From Neolewinella lacunae (GTDB lineage: Bacteria; Bacteroidota; Bacteroidia; Chitinophagales; Saprospiraceae), in assembly GCF_014349155.1 (NCBI RefSeq), contig NZ_JACSIT010000100.1, positions 248,001 through 312,000 of the forward strand: a stretch of 64,000 nt of DNA, written 5' to 3'. Positions 17,540 to 25,521 of this stretch are shown piece by piece. The notes under the pieces are model-generated. The model was given only the letters and a program-made list of their open reading frames with translations. It was not told the DNA's origin and ran no database searches. Within the stretch, counting starts at the first letter, position 1; each line of letters begins with the position of its first letter. A program made the translations under genes and the position numbers.

Positions 17540-18598
17540 CTAGATCCCACCCGCCAGCACCGCACAGAGCCGCAGCTGGTTCCGCGCGCGCAGCAGGTTG
17601 TGCTCCGGGTGCTTGATGCCGAAGTAGACGTCGCCCCGCAGGTAATCCGTGTAAAAGCGCACCGCCATCAGGTAGGCCAGCAGGGCCCCAGACTGCGGCA
17701 GGTAATGCCGCTCTGCCGCGCTGAGGTAGTCTTGCGTCACCTCAAGGTAGCCTTCCGTGAAAGCCCGGTACAACTCCGGGTCGCTGCCAACGAGCTGGAG
17801 ATCCGCCTCGTCTTCAGCGGCGGTGGCCGTGGCGGTACGCAGTCCGTCCCCGTAGTCGAAATGGACAATCCCAGGCATCACCGTATCCAGGTCCACCACC
17901 GCCTTGCCCTTGCCTTGCGGGGTAAGCAAGACGTTGTTGAACTTGGTATCGTTGTGCGTCACCCGGGTTTTGAGGATGCCTTTGTCCCAGGCCAGCTGGA
18001 TGGCACAGCGGGCATCGGCCTGCTCGAAGATCCGCCGCAAATCCGTCCGGCATTCCCGCCAGCGGATTTGCAGGACCGGGTCTTTTTCCGCCGCTCCAGC
18101 CGCCGCCTCCAGCGCCCGCAGCCGAACGATGACGTTGTGAAAGTCGGGCAACACCGGCACTACCCGGGCGTGGGGGAAGTCGTCCAGAAAGCGCAGAAAA
18201 TACCCGTAGGAGCGGGCACCTTCGTAGGCGTGATCAGGGTGCTCCACCAGGTCGTAAGCGTGCAGGCCGCCCAGGAAGGTGTAGACCCGCCAGTAGTCCC
18301 CGGCTTCGTCCCTGCGGAACAGTGCCCCGTCGAGGGTTGGAATAATCTGTAGGGTAAGCTGCGGCTCGGCCAGGTCGGTAGCCCGCGCCATTCGCCCGCG
18401 CAGGTGTTCCGTCACCCGCTGGATGTTGGTCATCAGCCCCGCTACGTCGGGAAAAACCCGGTGGTTGATCCGCTGGAGCAGGTATTCTTCCCTTCCCAAG
18501 ACGTGGAAAGAGCCGTTGATGTGGCCACTGCCGAAGGCCTCTATCCCCGTTGGACCGCTGGCAAGTTGAAAATGTTCTAAAATTCGCATGCTGGGCAT
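17540..18598 (-). CDS. APH-fold sugar kinase, NahK-like
   Basis: Cytoplasmic kinase of the aminoglycoside-phosphotransferase fold, closest in motif pattern to N-acetylhexosamine 1-kinases (NahK). Seen: YLLQRINHRVFPDV near the N-terminus, the catalytic-loop motif THNDTKFNNVLL and the metal-binding motif VVDLDTVMPGIVHFDYGD. Length is about 352 residues from 18598 (MPSMRILEHF); the second ATG at 18589 is also possible, and the frame further upstream looks non-coding. A role in salvage of N-acetylhexosamines from glycans is inferred. No sugar-1-phosphate transferase gene is adjacent. Confidence 0.75.
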   Translation of the reverse strand: MPSMRILEHFQLASGPTGIEAFGSGHINGSFHVLGREEYLLQRINHRVFPDVAGLMTNIQRVTEHLRGRMARATDLAEPQLTLQIIPTLDGALFRRDEAGDYWRVYTFLGGLHAYDLVEHPDHAYEGARSYGYFLRFLDDFPHARVVPVLPDFHNVIVRLRALEAAAGAAEKDPVLQIRWRECRTDLRRIFEQADARCAIQLAWDKGILKTRVTHNDTKFNNVLLTPQGKGKAVVDLDTVMPGIVHFDYGDGLRTATATAAEDEADLQLVGSDPELYRAFTEGYLEVTQDYLSAAERHYLPQSGALLAYLMAVRFYTDYLRGDVYFGIKHPEHNLLRARNQLRLCAVLAGGI

Positions 18599-18985
18599 TG
18601 GACTGGAAACCTTCCGTTTTACGTCGGCAAAGTAGCGAAGAAAACGGGCTTGACGCTGTCTGCCGGACACGCAATATTAGTGATCCATGGGTTCTTTTGG
18701 CGAAGGAGGGGTGTTAGTGGGCCTTGCACGCCTTGCTCCAACCCAATAGACGCACCATGCTTTGGGAGGCTAGTGGTTGAGGAATGAATAGGGCTTACCT
18801 CGGGCGAAGTGATCGTGGTGCTGAACAAGTGGACGAAACGCCAGCATAGCCGACCTATGGTGGCGTTTTGGCCAGGCAGTTCAGTGCCGCTAGGACAAGT
18901 CCAAGCTGGATCGTAATTCGTTCTTCAACCACTAGGTGGCAACCTAAGCTCCACTTATTTCGTTAGCAGCTAAAAGCTATGGATT
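18599..18985. other. Intergenic region holding a palindromic element
   Basis: No gene. Most of it is the 166-bp palindromic element at 18770-18935. The kinase promoter is probably in 18600-18650, where a TACTTTG word lies on the minus strand. Confidence 0.65.
18770..18935. mobile_element. 166-bp imperfect-palindrome element (MITE-like)
   Basis: The ends CTAGTGGTTGAGGAATGAAT (18770-18789) and ATTCGTTCTTCAACCACTAG (18916-18935) are inverted copies with 18 of 20 matches. A central hairpin (18836-18848 with 18856-18868, 12 of 13 matches, core AAACGCCA) has its midpoint within one base of the midpoint of the outer repeats. Intermediate stretches also pair weakly, so the unit reads as one long decayed palindrome. 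No ORF inside. It sits directly upstream of the toxin-antitoxin module. Confidence 0.65.
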
Positions 18986-19258
18986 ATGCAGAGACTGGTT
19001 GTTACCCTCAAAGATCCCTCCAAGCAAGTTTTCCTATTGGAACTGCTCACGGCTTTTGATTTCCTAAGTGTAGAGTTTGACCTTGGCAATAGCGGAGAAC
19101 CACGCGCAGCCCCAGTTGTGTCCATCCCCGCACCTACCATCGTGAAAGACTATCGCAATGACCTGGCAGCCGGATACGAAGCAATGGCCGCTGACGAGCA
19201 AAGAGAAATGGAAGCGCTAGAATGGATGGAAGGAACGCTGAATCACGAGGAACTGTGA
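18986..19258 (+). CDS. Putative antitoxin of a MazF-type module
   Basis: A 90-residue acidic protein in front of a MazF/PemK toxin gene. The ATG at 18986 is the only in-frame ATG near the beginning. The N-terminal half (MQRLVVTLKDPSKQVFLLEL) looks like a small alpha/beta fold; the C-terminal half is charged and helical (AMAADEQREMEALEWMEG), as toxin-wrapping tails of antitoxins are. No AbrB or RHH DNA-binding motif is recognisable. Its TGA at 19256-19258 overlaps the GTG start of the toxin (GTGA). The antitoxin role is inferred from position and size. Confidence 0.7.
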   Translation: MQRLVVTLKDPSKQVFLLELLTAFDFLSVEFDLGNSGEPRAAPVVSIPAPTIVKDYRNDLAAGYEAMAADEQREMEALEWMEGTLNHEEL

Positions 19259-19596
19259 AGAAACGAGGGGATGTTTGGTGGGTACGCTTTGACCCTTTTG
19301 AAGGTAATGAAATTCAGAAAACGCGGCCAGCTATAATTGTCAGTAATGACTTATCGAACCGTGTACTGTCCAGATTTCAAGTTGTTCCCGTTTCTTCTCA
19401 AATCCGAAAGATATATCCCGGAGAAACCCTCATAACGTTGAACGGCCTAACACGTAAAGCTATGGCAGACCAAATCACCACAGTTAGCGAAAGAAGGTTG
19501 ACGGACAAACTCGCCACGCTATCGCTAGAGGATTTGATGGCTGTAGAAGCCGCGATTGGAATTCAGCTTGATCTCGACTTGGTAAAAGAAGAATAA
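19255..19596 (+). CDS. MazF/PemK-family toxin (mRNA endonuclease)
   Basis: Type II toxin that cleaves single-stranded mRNA. The 113 residues show the MazF start GDVWWVRFDPFEGNEIQKT, then RPAIIVSND, FQVVPVSSQ and the C-terminal LSLEDLMAVEAAIGIQL. The GTG at 19255 is taken as start because it gives KKRGDVWWVRF, the usual MazF N-terminus, and overlaps the antitoxin stop; the ATG at 19222 would add 11 residues translated from the antitoxin region. The arginine of TRPAIIVS is the expected catalytic-site residue. Confidence 0.88.
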   Translation: MKKRGDVWWVRFDPFEGNEIQKTRPAIIVSNDLSNRVLSRFQVVPVSSQIRKIYPGETLITLNGLTRKAMADQITTVSERRLTDKLATLSLEDLMAVEAAIGIQLDLDLVKEE

Positions 19597-19719
19597 GCCC
19601 TCAACCCCCAGCAAGATAAAACACCACTTACTGACCTCGCCCAGCTTCGTTGGTGGTTCCCCCAACTTTGCATCCCGAATTTCTCCGATACTATCGCCTT
19701 CGGCAGCACTCCATAACCC

Positions 19720-20586
19720 TTACTTCCGAAAAGTCCACGCCAATACCCGCCGCAGCTTTCCCCCTTGCCCGATGGGCAATTCCCGCACCCATGCAGCACC
19801 CATCCGATCGAGCTCCTGCCGGGCATTGCGGAGGTAGCCTTTTTTGGAGACCAGGGTGGTAAACCAGCCCACTTGTCCTTTGAAGGCGACAGATTCACGG
19901 ATCATGCGCCGCAGAAATTCGGGCTCGCCCCCGGGCGTCCACAGCTCGTGGGCCTGCCCTCCGAAGTTGAGTTGCGCCTCAGGGCTTTCCCCCAGCTTTT
20001 CCCACTTCTGGGTTGCGGCCGCACTGGCGCTGGCGGCATCGCTGAAAAACGGAGGGTTACACATCGTACAGGCGAAGGTTTCTCCCGGCAGGATCACGTT
20101 GCGGAAAATGGCCCCCGCCTCCGTCTGCTGCCGCAGGAGGACGGACTTACCAATTGCCGGATTAAACCGCGCAATGGCACCGGCTACCTTCAGGCTGCCC
20201 GCATCCAGGTCCGTACCCACAAAACGCCAGTCGTATTCCCCAACGCCCAGAATGGGATAAATCAGCGACGCGCCCGTCCCTACGTCCAACACCCGCACCT
20301 TTTTGCCCCCCTGGGCACCTTCCCCCAGCAAATCGGCTAAAACGTGGATGTAGTCCAACCGGCCCGGTACGCCCGGACAAAGATTACCCGCCGGAATATC
20401 CCAATGCTTTAGCCCGTAATCCCGCAACAACAGGGCCCGGTTCAGCAAACGCACGGCCTGCGGCGAGGTGAAGTCCAGGCTCGTCCGCCCATCCGGCGTA
20501 ATGACCAGGTAACCGGCCAATTCCGGAACGACCCCGGCGAGGGAGGAAAAATCGTGGGGTTGTTGGTAGCGGTTACGGGGGTGCAT
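19720..20586 (-). CDS. rlmF: 23S rRNA (adenine-N6)-methyltransferase RlmF
   Basis: Methylates N6 of A1618 of 23S rRNA with S-adenosylmethionine. The 288 residues start with MHPRNRYQQPHDFSSLAG, the RlmF signature, and contain LKHWDIPAGNLCPGVPGRLD, the SAM site VRVLDVGTGASLIYPILG and the catalytic CNPPFF. Length is close to that of E. coli RlmF (308). An in-frame extension to 20633 only reads simple repeats, so the ATG at 20584-20586 is the start. Confidence 0.93.
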   Translation of the reverse strand: MHPRNRYQQPHDFSSLAGVVPELAGYLVITPDGRTSLDFTSPQAVRLLNRALLLRDYGLKHWDIPAGNLCPGVPGRLDYIHVLADLLGEGAQGGKKVRVLDVGTGASLIYPILGVGEYDWRFVGTDLDAGSLKVAGAIARFNPAIGKSVLLRQQTEAGAIFRNVILPGETFACTMCNPPFFSDAASASAAATQKWEKLGESPEAQLNFGGQAHELWTPGGEPEFLRRMIRESVAFKGQVGWFTTLVSKKGYLRNARQELDRMGAAWVRELPIGQGGKLRRVLAWTFRK

Positions 20587-20778
20587 GGGTGAATGCGTGA
20601 ATGGGTGAATTGGCGAATGGGCGAATAACTCACGGCCTTAGGAGCAGCCCACCAGGTAGGAGAATTATTGAATTATTGAATTCCAGTACAGAAATAAACA
20701 CGTTAATGTCACGCCTATCCCGTGCTGTAGCTCATTAGCTGCGCTGCTGCCTACGGCGGTCACGCATTCGCTCATTCA
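20587..20778. repeat. Short-repeat-rich spacer between rmuC and rlmF
   Basis: Repeats of GTGAATG/GCGAATG words at 20588-20630, GAATTATT words near 20660-20680, and at 20733-20769 a 37-base segment (CATTAGCTGCGCTGCTGCCT...) that recurs at 54695-54731 with 31 of 37 matches. No gene. Confidence 0.5.
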
Positions 20779-22110
20779 CTACTCCTCCTCCAATGCCAAA
20801 AACTCCTGCGGCAGGTTTTTTTTGTTCTTTGCGCCCAGCTTGCGCAGGCGTTCGGCGCGGCCGATGAGGGTGCTGCCCGGTTTGCCGCCGGTGGAGAGTT
20901 TGCGGATGGCGTTGTTGTAGGCGGCTTGGGCGCGATCGAGTTGTTTGCCGACGTTGGCGAGTTCCTCGGTGAAGGCCACAAAACCATCGTAGAGCAAACC
21001 ACTCTGCCGGGCAATTTCCTGGACGTTCTTCTTTTGCAGGTCTTGCTTCCAGATGAAATTCACCGTCCGCAGCGTCGCCAGCAGGGTGGAGGGGGTGACG
21101 ATGACGACGTTGCGTTCGAGGGCCTCGGTGAAGAGGTTGCGGTCCGTTTGCAGGGCCAGCCCGAAGGCCGGTTCGATGGGGATGAAGAGCAGGAGGTAAT
21201 CCGGGCTGCTGATCTGGTAGAGTTGTGGGTAGTTCTTGCTGGCCAGATCGAGGATGTGCTGGCGCAGGCTTCCCAGGTGGGCTTTGGCCTGTCGCGGCCT
21301 TTCGGGGTCGTTGCCGTCGAGGGCGCAGTAGCGGTCGTAGGCGGTCAGGGAAACCTTGGAGTCGATCACCAGGTGCTTGCCTTCGGGGAGGTTGATGACG
21401 AAATCGGGGCGTTTAATGCGGTCGTCTTCGTCGCGGTAACTCTGTTGCACCTCAAAGTGGAGGCCCGCTTGCAAACCGCTGGCTTCCAGCAGGGTGAGGA
21501 GTTGCCATTCCCCCCAGTCGCCCTGGGTTTTATTGTTGCCGCGCAGGGCCCCGGCCAGGTTGTTGGCGTCGTTGCTGATCTGTACGTTGAGCTGTTGGAG
21601 GTGTTGGATTTCGTTGCGCAGCGAGATGCGGTCGCGGGTTTCTTCCAGGAAACGGCTGGCGACTTGCTGCTCGAAACCCGCCAGGTGGTCGCGCAAGGGC
21701 TGGATGATGCTGCTGATCTGGGCGGCGTTTTGGGCGCTGAAGTGGGCGCTTTTTTCCTGGAGCAGCCGGTTGGCGGTTTGTTCAAACTGGGCCAGGCTGG
21801 CGGCCTGCAGGCGCTGCATCTCGCTGGCCTGCTGGTTGAGTTTTTCGTGGGTGGCTTCCAGGCGGACACGCGTGGCGGCCAGCTCGGCGGCCAAGGCTTG
21901 CTCTGCGGCCGTTTTTTCCTGCAGGTTTTCGTAGTGGAGGTCGGCATCTTGCCGCAGTTGCTCGTAAATCTCGCGGCGGATGTACTCTTTGGCCAGCGTC
22001 TCCAGGGGCAGAAAATCCCGGCGCAGCCGCAGTTGCAGCACGAGCCAACTGAGCAAGGCCCCAACTACGGCAGAGAGCAACAAAAGAATCGCCACGGTAC
22101 TTGCTTCCAT
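20779..22110 (-). CDS. rmuC: DNA recombination protein RmuC
   Basis: RmuC-family protein, associated with limiting recombination at inverted repeats. The 443 residues have an N-terminal membrane helix (about 6-26, VAILLLLSAVVGALLSWLVL), a long coiled coil (about 45-165, rich in Q, E, A and L) and the nuclease-like RmuC domain (about 190-420) with NKTQGDWGEWQLLTLLEASGL, RPDFVINLPEGKHLVIDSKV and YLLLFIPIEPAF, including the D...DSK pattern of the restriction-endonuclease-like fold. It starts 19 bp from a repeat-flanked spacer that contains an inverted pair of the dispersed repeat. Confidence 0.93.
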   Translation of the reverse strand: MEASTVAILLLLSAVVGALLSWLVLQLRLRRDFLPLETLAKEYIRREIYEQLRQDADLHYENLQEKTAAEQALAAELAATRVRLEATHEKLNQQASEMQRLQAASLAQFEQTANRLLQEKSAHFSAQNAAQISSIIQPLRDHLAGFEQQVASRFLEETRDRISLRNEIQHLQQLNVQISNDANNLAGALRGNNKTQGDWGEWQLLTLLEASGLQAGLHFEVQQSYRDEDDRIKRPDFVINLPEGKHLVIDSKVSLTAYDRYCALDGNDPERPRQAKAHLGSLRQHILDLASKNYPQLYQISSPDYLLLFIPIEPAFGLALQTDRNLFTEALERNVVIVTPSTLLATLRTVNFIWKQDLQKKNVQEIARQSGLLYDGFVAFTEELANVGKQLDRAQAAYNNAIRKLSTGGKPGSTLIGRAERLRKLGAKNKKNLPQEFLALEEE

Positions 22111-22128
22111 ACGCTGTTTTTGGTCAGG

Positions 22129-22232
22129 GCGCGGCCGCAGGTGCCGGGCAATGCCTGACGAGCAGGGAAAGGTAAGGTGGCCCCGTTCATCCTCCGCTTC
22201 CGAAGACCATCTCCCGGCACCTGCGGCCGCGC
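22129..22232. repeat. Dispersed repeat copies 4 and 5 as an inverted pair
   Basis: GCGCGGCCGCAGGTGCCGGG (22129-22148) and its perfect reverse complement (22213-22232) face each other across 64 bases, giving a 104-bp unit with 20-bp terminal inverted repeats. The two are outward ends of a single unit here, whereas most other copies are solitary. Confidence 0.75.
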
Positions 22233-22411
22233 AAAATAAAGCAAATGTTTTAATTATCCGTTAAAAGCAAGAAAAAGAATGAAACTGAAGGGGCAATACC
22301 ACGTTTATCCTAGCGTTATCGCTTTTTATTTTCCCCAAAAGAACCGTATTCTTGCGCCCCAGAGCGAGTAATAGAGCGTTGCCTACGGCCCAGTCTAGCC
22401 CCCGAAATTGA

Positions 22412-24385
22412 ATGAAACGTCTCCTTCTCCCCCTGATCACCTTTGGCCTGCTTTGCACCGCCCAGCCCCTGCACGCGGGGTCGTGGACGGATGGCCTCTT
22501 CGACTGGCTGAGCAGTTGGTTTTCCAGCGAGCCCGCCCCCACTGAGCCCCCGCCGGTGGCCCTCACGCCGGCCCAACTGGATAGCCTGCAGTCTTCCCCC
22601 CTTGGCCGGATGCTCAGCCTGGTACCCCAATCCGATACCCTGGCCGTTGGCGCAACCTGGCCCTTTGAGAGCCTTACCCCGGCCATTGATCTGGAGCGCC
22701 ACAACCGCTTGCTGCGGGAAACGGTTGTGCTGACCCGGCCCGCCGGACGCCTGCCCTACCTGCAAATTCCCGCTCTCCGGGTAATTTATCGCCAGGACCA
22801 GCGCCCCGAGCACTTTCTGGCCATTGCCCGGCGCTTCACCAGCGTCCAGGAACTGCCCTACGAAGAAAGCCTGCCCCAACTGCTGCCCACCGCTTCGCCC
22901 CTGCCCACGGTAGTTTTGGCCGATGATCCCGTTGGGAGCTCACCGTTCAATGCCGATTGGTACCAGCAGTTGTTTGGCCTGCCCATCGGTGCGGTGACCT
23001 TCCTCCACTTCGGCGATCCGGCGTTGCTGGGCGACTTCCCGCAAGACTGGACGCTGCTCAATACGCCCATGCGCTGCAAGGAAACGGAGGTGATTCTGGC
23101 GCAGGCCATCTTCGGTGCGGAGTTGATCGACGGCCGCCTGGCCCGCAGCACCGCGCATTTCTCAGCCGGCACCGGATACCGCCTGGGGGCCGTCCGCGGC
23201 GGCTTTCGGTTGCCCGAGCTGCTGGGCATCGACCGCGAACGCTTCGCCGATATCGATTACCACATCAACCGCGGCATTCGCTACCGGGCCATGCCCGGTG
23301 CCCAGCTCGTAGTGCTTAAAGACGGGCACGTTGTCTACGAAAAAGCCTACGGCAACCACGTCTACCGCCAGCAAGCCGTAGACCCCGGCGACCTCTACGA
23401 CCTCGCCTCCGTTACCAAAGCGGCCGCCACCTCCCTGGCGGTGATGAAGCTATATGACAAAGGGGCCATTGACCTCAACGCCCGCGTGCGCGACTACCTG
23501 CCGGAATTCAAAAAGAAGGCCATTGGCGGTTACCGCGTGGAGCAATTGCTGGCCCACCATACGGGCTTGCAGTCAGACATTCCGCTCAATGGCCTGCTCA
23601 GCAAAAAGATCGTCGCTGACCTCGAAGACGCGGCATTCAGTCTTCCCATCGCCCAAAACCGCTGGATGGCCACCGAGGTGCCAGGCCTGGTGGCGGCGAA
23701 CGTGCTGGGCCGGATCGACTACACTTCCCGCCCCGTGTACCGTTACAGCGATTTAAACTTTTACCTGCTCCAACTCATCGTTGAAGCCGCCGCTGGCGAG
23801 CCCATGGAAGAGCTGTTGCAGCGCGAATTCTACCTCCCCCTCCAGCTGGGAAAACTGGGCTTTCGGCCCACGGAGAAATTTCCCCTGGAACGGCTCGTGC
23901 CCACGGTGGTGGACCCCTGGATGCGCGGTGGCCTCGTCCGTGGGTACGTCCACGATGAAGGCGCGGCCCTCCTCGGCGGCGTTGCCGGGCACGCCGGCTT
24001 GTTCGGCAATGCCCATGACCTGGCCCGCCTGTTCCAGATGTTGCTCGACGGAGGAACCTACGCCGGCCGGGAATTGCTCAGTCCCGAAACGGTGGCTTTG
24101 TTTACCGACCGCAATCGCTATAATTACCGCGCCCTGGGTTTTGACCGCCTGGCCGGCGGATGGCGCGGAGTCATCAACGAGGGTGCCGCTGAAACCACCT
24201 TCGGCCACACCGGCTTTTCCGGAACTTCCGTCTGGGCTGATCCCGAAAACGACCTGGTCTACGTCCTCCTCACCAACCGCATCCACCCCGATCCCAAAAA
24301 TGAACGGTTCCAGACGATGGACATCCGCGGGAAGGTGCACCGCGCCATCTACCGCGCCCTCAATACCTGGGAAGTGGTGATGTAA
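22412..24385 (+). CDS. Serine hydrolase (class C beta-lactamase fold) with remnant GH3 C-terminal domain
   Basis: Exported protein of 657 residues with a signal peptide (about 1-22). The C-terminal half (about 285-655) is a beta-lactamase/PBP-like serine hydrolase: nucleophile in SVTK (S333, K336), the YSD motif near 448 and HTGFSG near 607. The N-terminal half (about 115-285) resembles the last domain of GH3 beta-N-acetylglucosaminidases, with ILAQAIFGAELIDGRL and HFSAGTGYRLG matching the junction seen in Bacteroidota GH3-serine hydrolase fusions of roughly 1000 residues. The GH3 catalytic barrel is missing. A role in cell-wall peptide or muropeptide metabolism is inferred. The RmuC gene upstream is divergent. 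Confidence 0.8.
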   Translation: MKRLLLPLITFGLLCTAQPLHAGSWTDGLFDWLSSWFSSEPAPTEPPPVALTPAQLDSLQSSPLGRMLSLVPQSDTLAVGATWPFESLTPAIDLERHNRLLRETVVLTRPAGRLPYLQIPALRVIYRQDQRPEHFLAIARRFTSVQELPYEESLPQLLPTASPLPTVVLADDPVGSSPFNADWYQQLFGLPIGAVTFLHFGDPALLGDFPQDWTLLNTPMRCKETEVILAQAIFGAELIDGRLARSTAHFSAGTGYRLGAVRGGFRLPELLGIDRERFADIDYHINRGIRYRAMPGAQLVVLKDGHVVYEKAYGNHVYRQQAVDPGDLYDLASVTKAAATSLAVMKLYDKGAIDLNARVRDYLPEFKKKAIGGYRVEQLLAHHTGLQSDIPLNGLLSKKIVADLEDAAFSLPIAQNRWMATEVPGLVAANVLGRIDYTSRPVYRYSDLNFYLLQLIVEAAAGEPMEELLQREFYLPLQLGKLGFRPTEKFPLERLVPTVVDPWMRGGLVRGYVHDEGAALLGGVAGHAGLFGNAHDLARLFQMLLDGGTYAGRELLSPETVALFTDRNRYNYRALGFDRLAGGWRGVINEGAAETTFGHTGFSGTSVWADPENDLVYVLLTNRIHPDPKNERFQTMDIRGKVHRAIYRALNTWEVVM

Positions 24386-24635
24386 GTAAGGGAATAAGGG
24401 AATAAAGGAATAAATTTCCATTAAACACCAGTCTCGCCAGTTCCCTGTCCTCCCTGACCCGGTAGGGGTCGAACCTGAATAACCCCGGATGGAGGATGCC
24501 CCGCATCCGTAATCCGGGGCTACACCCAAAAGATCATGCCCGCATCCGGAATCCGGGGCTTCCAGAGGATGGACATCCGCAGGAATGTCCACGCAAACGC
24601 AAACGGCAAGGAAGTATTCCTCCCTCCGCCAGCCA
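24386..24635. repeat. Spacer with GGAATAA and CCGCATCCG repeats
   Basis: Three GGGAATAA-type words follow the hydrolase stop (24390-24415). Two copies of a CCGCATCCGkAATCCGGGGCT unit lie near 24500-24525 and 24541-24562, the first able to fold with CCCCGGAT upstream (24482-24489). No gene. Confidence 0.5.
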
Positions 24636-25418
24636 TCATTTACGGTGCTGAATTACCGTAAAATAGGTCATCACTTTTTCTTCCGCCTCGCGCTGCAAGT
24701 TCACTTGCCCGTCGTAGAGCACCGTCCTCAAATGCCGGTACAAGTTTACTGCGTTGCCCAGACTGTCTAAGAGGGATTTCCGCTCGCAAGTCGGGATGGT
24801 TAGCTTTAATTGCGCCAAGTCTTCCGGCGCTACCTCTTTTTCTACTTTCCGGACGCCCCGGGGCAAATTCCCGTTTTTAATGTGTAGGAGCGGGCCTAGC
24901 ACCAGCATTCGTAAAAAAGCGAAGAAATCAACGGCTTCAACGTATTCTCCCCGTCCTATTTTGGTGAGGGCGTAGTGGATCCAGGTCCAGAACCGGTCTT
25001 CTATCCATTGGTAGCTGGGGTAGGGGAAGCGGGCTTGGGAACTTTGGAGGGTATTGGCAAGCTGTCCCTCCTTATCGAGCAGCAGGACTGGGGTCTCCAC
25101 CCGGGTGCCGAACTCTTCGAGCGTCAGAAATTTGAGGTCAACGTGCAGGAGCGGATTATCGTAAAGGCATATCAGCAACCGGGGTTCCCCGACGTGTTCG
25201 CCCGTAAACCCCGAGATGAAATCCCCCAGCTTTCTGGCGTATTCCAGCATGTGGCTCAGGTCATGGGAAATTTTTTCCTGCGTTACCAGTACCAGGTCCA
25301 GGTCAGAAAACTCGTCTACTTCATCCGCGAGCCAAGAGCCGCCCACGGCCAGGCCAATAACCTTGTCATCCGTCGCCAGAATGTTTTTTGCCTGGCGGGC
25401 AAATGCTTGTTGTACCAT
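24636..25418 (-). CDS. Nucleotidyltransferase-fold protein
   Basis: A 260-residue protein with the polymerase-beta-type nucleotidyltransferase signature GLAVGGSWLADEVDEFSDLDLVL (GGS plus D-x-D, about residues 22-44) and a third acidic strand around HVDLKFL. The rest is helical. Similar stand-alone proteins are annotated as nucleotidyltransferase-domain or streptomycin-adenylyltransferase-like proteins; the acceptor is unknown. No adjacent HEPN partner gene is seen, so a MNT/HEPN toxin module is not supported. The frame starts cleanly at ATG 25418. Confidence 0.75.
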   Translation of the reverse strand: MVQQAFARQAKNILATDDKVIGLAVGGSWLADEVDEFSDLDLVLVTQEKISHDLSHMLEYARKLGDFISGFTGEHVGEPRLLICLYDNPLLHVDLKFLTLEEFGTRVETPVLLLDKEGQLANTLQSSQARFPYPSYQWIEDRFWTWIHYALTKIGRGEYVEAVDFFAFLRMLVLGPLLHIKNGNLPRGVRKVEKEVAPEDLAQLKLTIPTCERKSLLDSLGNAVNLYRHLRTVLYDGQVNLQREAEEKVMTYFTVIQHRK

Positions 25419-25521
25419 TGCTGCTTATGGTTCGTTCGAGGACGGAGTTGCCCTGGAATAAGCGGATAATTGGATGCCGCAGCGAGAAGTTGCGCCCTGC
25501 GGGAATTATCCTCCCTGTGGG

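Noticed and set aside
24450-24480. tRNA T-loop-like word (GGTTCGACCCC on the reverse strand)
   Set aside because: The flanking bases do not form a T-arm, and no acceptor stem or anticodon arm is present.
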